Shown here in pieces: positions 4,382 to 5,054 of a stretch of DNA of 5,054 bases (its first letter is position 1; each line of letters opens with the position of its first letter). The stretch spans positions 1 through 5,054 of the forward strand of contig JALTMZ010000110.1 of NCBI GenBank assembly GCA_027001105.1, in the 5' to 3' direction. The DNA is from Thermococcus sp. GTDB taxonomy: Archaea > Methanobacteriota_B > Thermococci > Thermococcales > Thermococcaceae. The notes beneath the pieces were generated by a model. It ran no database searches, was not told where the DNA came from, and saw nothing but the letters and a program-made list of their open reading frames with translations. Position numbers and translations under genes: made by a program.

Positions 4382-5054
4382 GTGATTGAGCTTAGGGATC
4401 TAAACTTCAATGCGCTCCATATGCCCATTTACCAAACCGTTGGTTTCAGACAACCCGGGACTACACAGACTTCTGATAGAGGATTTGAGTTAAAATATTC
4501 ACGTGAGGAAAATCCTACAGTCAGAGAGCTTGAATTAATGTTGGCAGAGCTCGAAAAAGGTAAAGACGCCTTAGCCTTTAATAGCGGAATGGCTTCGATA
4601 TCAGCCTTATACTTAAGCCTGCTGGGAGCAGGTGATGAGATTGTTCTCTCAATGGAAGGATATGGAACTACAATTCAGCTTGCCCAAGAGCTCAAAAAAT
4701 TTGGAATTAGGGTAAAACTTGCTTATCCCAATGCTGACAGTATTGTAGGGGTAATAACAGATGATACAAAGCTTGTTTTTCTTGAAACAATGACAAATCC
4801 AACCTTAAAGGTTATAGACGTTCCTGAGGTAATAAGTCGGGCAAAAGAAACTGATACTCTTGTTGCTGTTGACAATACCTTCACAACGCCGCTCCTCTAT
4901 AATCCCCTTGAAGATAAGGCTGACTTCGTAATTCACAGCCTCACCAAGTACATAGCAGGCCACAATGACGTTCTTGGTGGTAGCATAATATGGAAAAAGA
5001 GTGAATTTAGCGAAATGCTCTGGCACTGGAGAAGAAGAGTTGGGGGAATAATAC
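4382..5054 (+). CDS. Cystathionine gamma-synthase family PLP-dependent enzyme (N-terminal 224 codons; 3' end outside window)
   Basis: This belongs to the Cys/Met metabolism PLP-dependent enzymes (fold type I), which interconvert sulfur amino acids through cystathionine; members include gamma-synthase, gamma-lyase and methionine gamma-lyase. Visible signatures are Tyr39 and Arg41 in KYSREENPT (phosphate contacts from the partner subunit), the SGMAS loop at 68-72, ETMTNPT, Asp164 in DNTFTTPL (contacts the PLP ring nitrogen), and Lys189 in HSLTKYIAGH, the expected Schiff-base lysine. Full-length members have about 380-400 residues, so the rest lies beyond the right edge. The GTG at 4382 is the only usable start before Met14 (4421), because an in-frame TAA lies at 4367-4369. 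Residues 2-13 (IELRDLNFNALH) look family-like. Gamma-synthase, gamma-lyase and other specificities cannot be separated from this fragment. Confidence 0.9.
   Translation, partial: MIELRDLNFNALHMPIYQTVGFRQPGTTQTSDRGFELKYSREENPTVRELELMLAELEKGKDALAFNSGMASISALYLSLLGAGDEIVLSMEGYGTTIQLAQELKKFGIRVKLAYPNADSIVGVITDDTKLVFLETMTNPTLKVIDVPEVISRAKETDTLVAVDNTFTTPLLYNPLEDKADFVIHSLTKYIAGHNDVLGGSIIWKKSEFSEMLWHWRRRVGGII

Noticed and set aside
4805..5026. A 73-codon minus-strand frame at the right end
   Set aside because: It is antisense to the PLP-binding region of the cystathionine gamma-synthase family gene and has no supporting signals.

Overview
The window looks like chromosomal DNA from a hyperthermophilic euryarchaeon of the order Thermococcales, probably one of the AT-richer Thermococcus or Palaeococcus lineages. 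The evidence is an archaeal-type leucyl-tRNA synthetase, an archaeal/eukaryal ribosomal protein L15e, a COG1325 RNA-binding protein next to the RNase P subunit Rpp30, strong GGAGGT/GAGGTG Shine-Dalgarno sites, BRE/TATA-like promoters, and GC-rich structured RNA standing out from AT-rich intergenic DNA. The species cannot be fixed from this sequence alone.

Layout. Positions 1-2076 (minus) hold the first 692 codons of leuS, with the C-terminal part beyond the left edge. A 316-base divergent intergenic region (2077-2392) separates it from rpl15e (2393-2977, plus). This region contains two back-to-back promoters with nearly identical 19-base cores, an imperfect hairpin at 2139-2211 in the leuS leader, and a GC-rich multi-helix element at 2315-2386 whose closing helix would bury the rpl15e Shine-Dalgarno site. 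After a T-rich terminator region comes a two-gene operon: a PF01877/COG1325 RNA-binding protein (3150-3605) overlapping by 4 bases with rnp3, which encodes the RNase P subunit Rpp30 (3602-4237). A 144-base AT-rich spacer leads to the first 224 codons of a PLP-dependent enzyme of the cystathionine gamma-synthase family (from 4382 to the right edge), which probably starts on a leaderless or nearly leaderless GTG.

Functionally the core of the window is translation and RNA processing: leucine charging, the large ribosomal subunit, a predicted exosome-linked RNA-binding protein and tRNA 5' maturation. The sulfur amino acid enzyme at the right is a separate transcription unit. The protein genes are ordinary for this lineage. 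The unusual material is in the leuS/rpl15e intergenic region, where both divergent transcripts appear to carry structured leaders. I see no mobile elements, CRISPR repeats, tRNA or rRNA genes.
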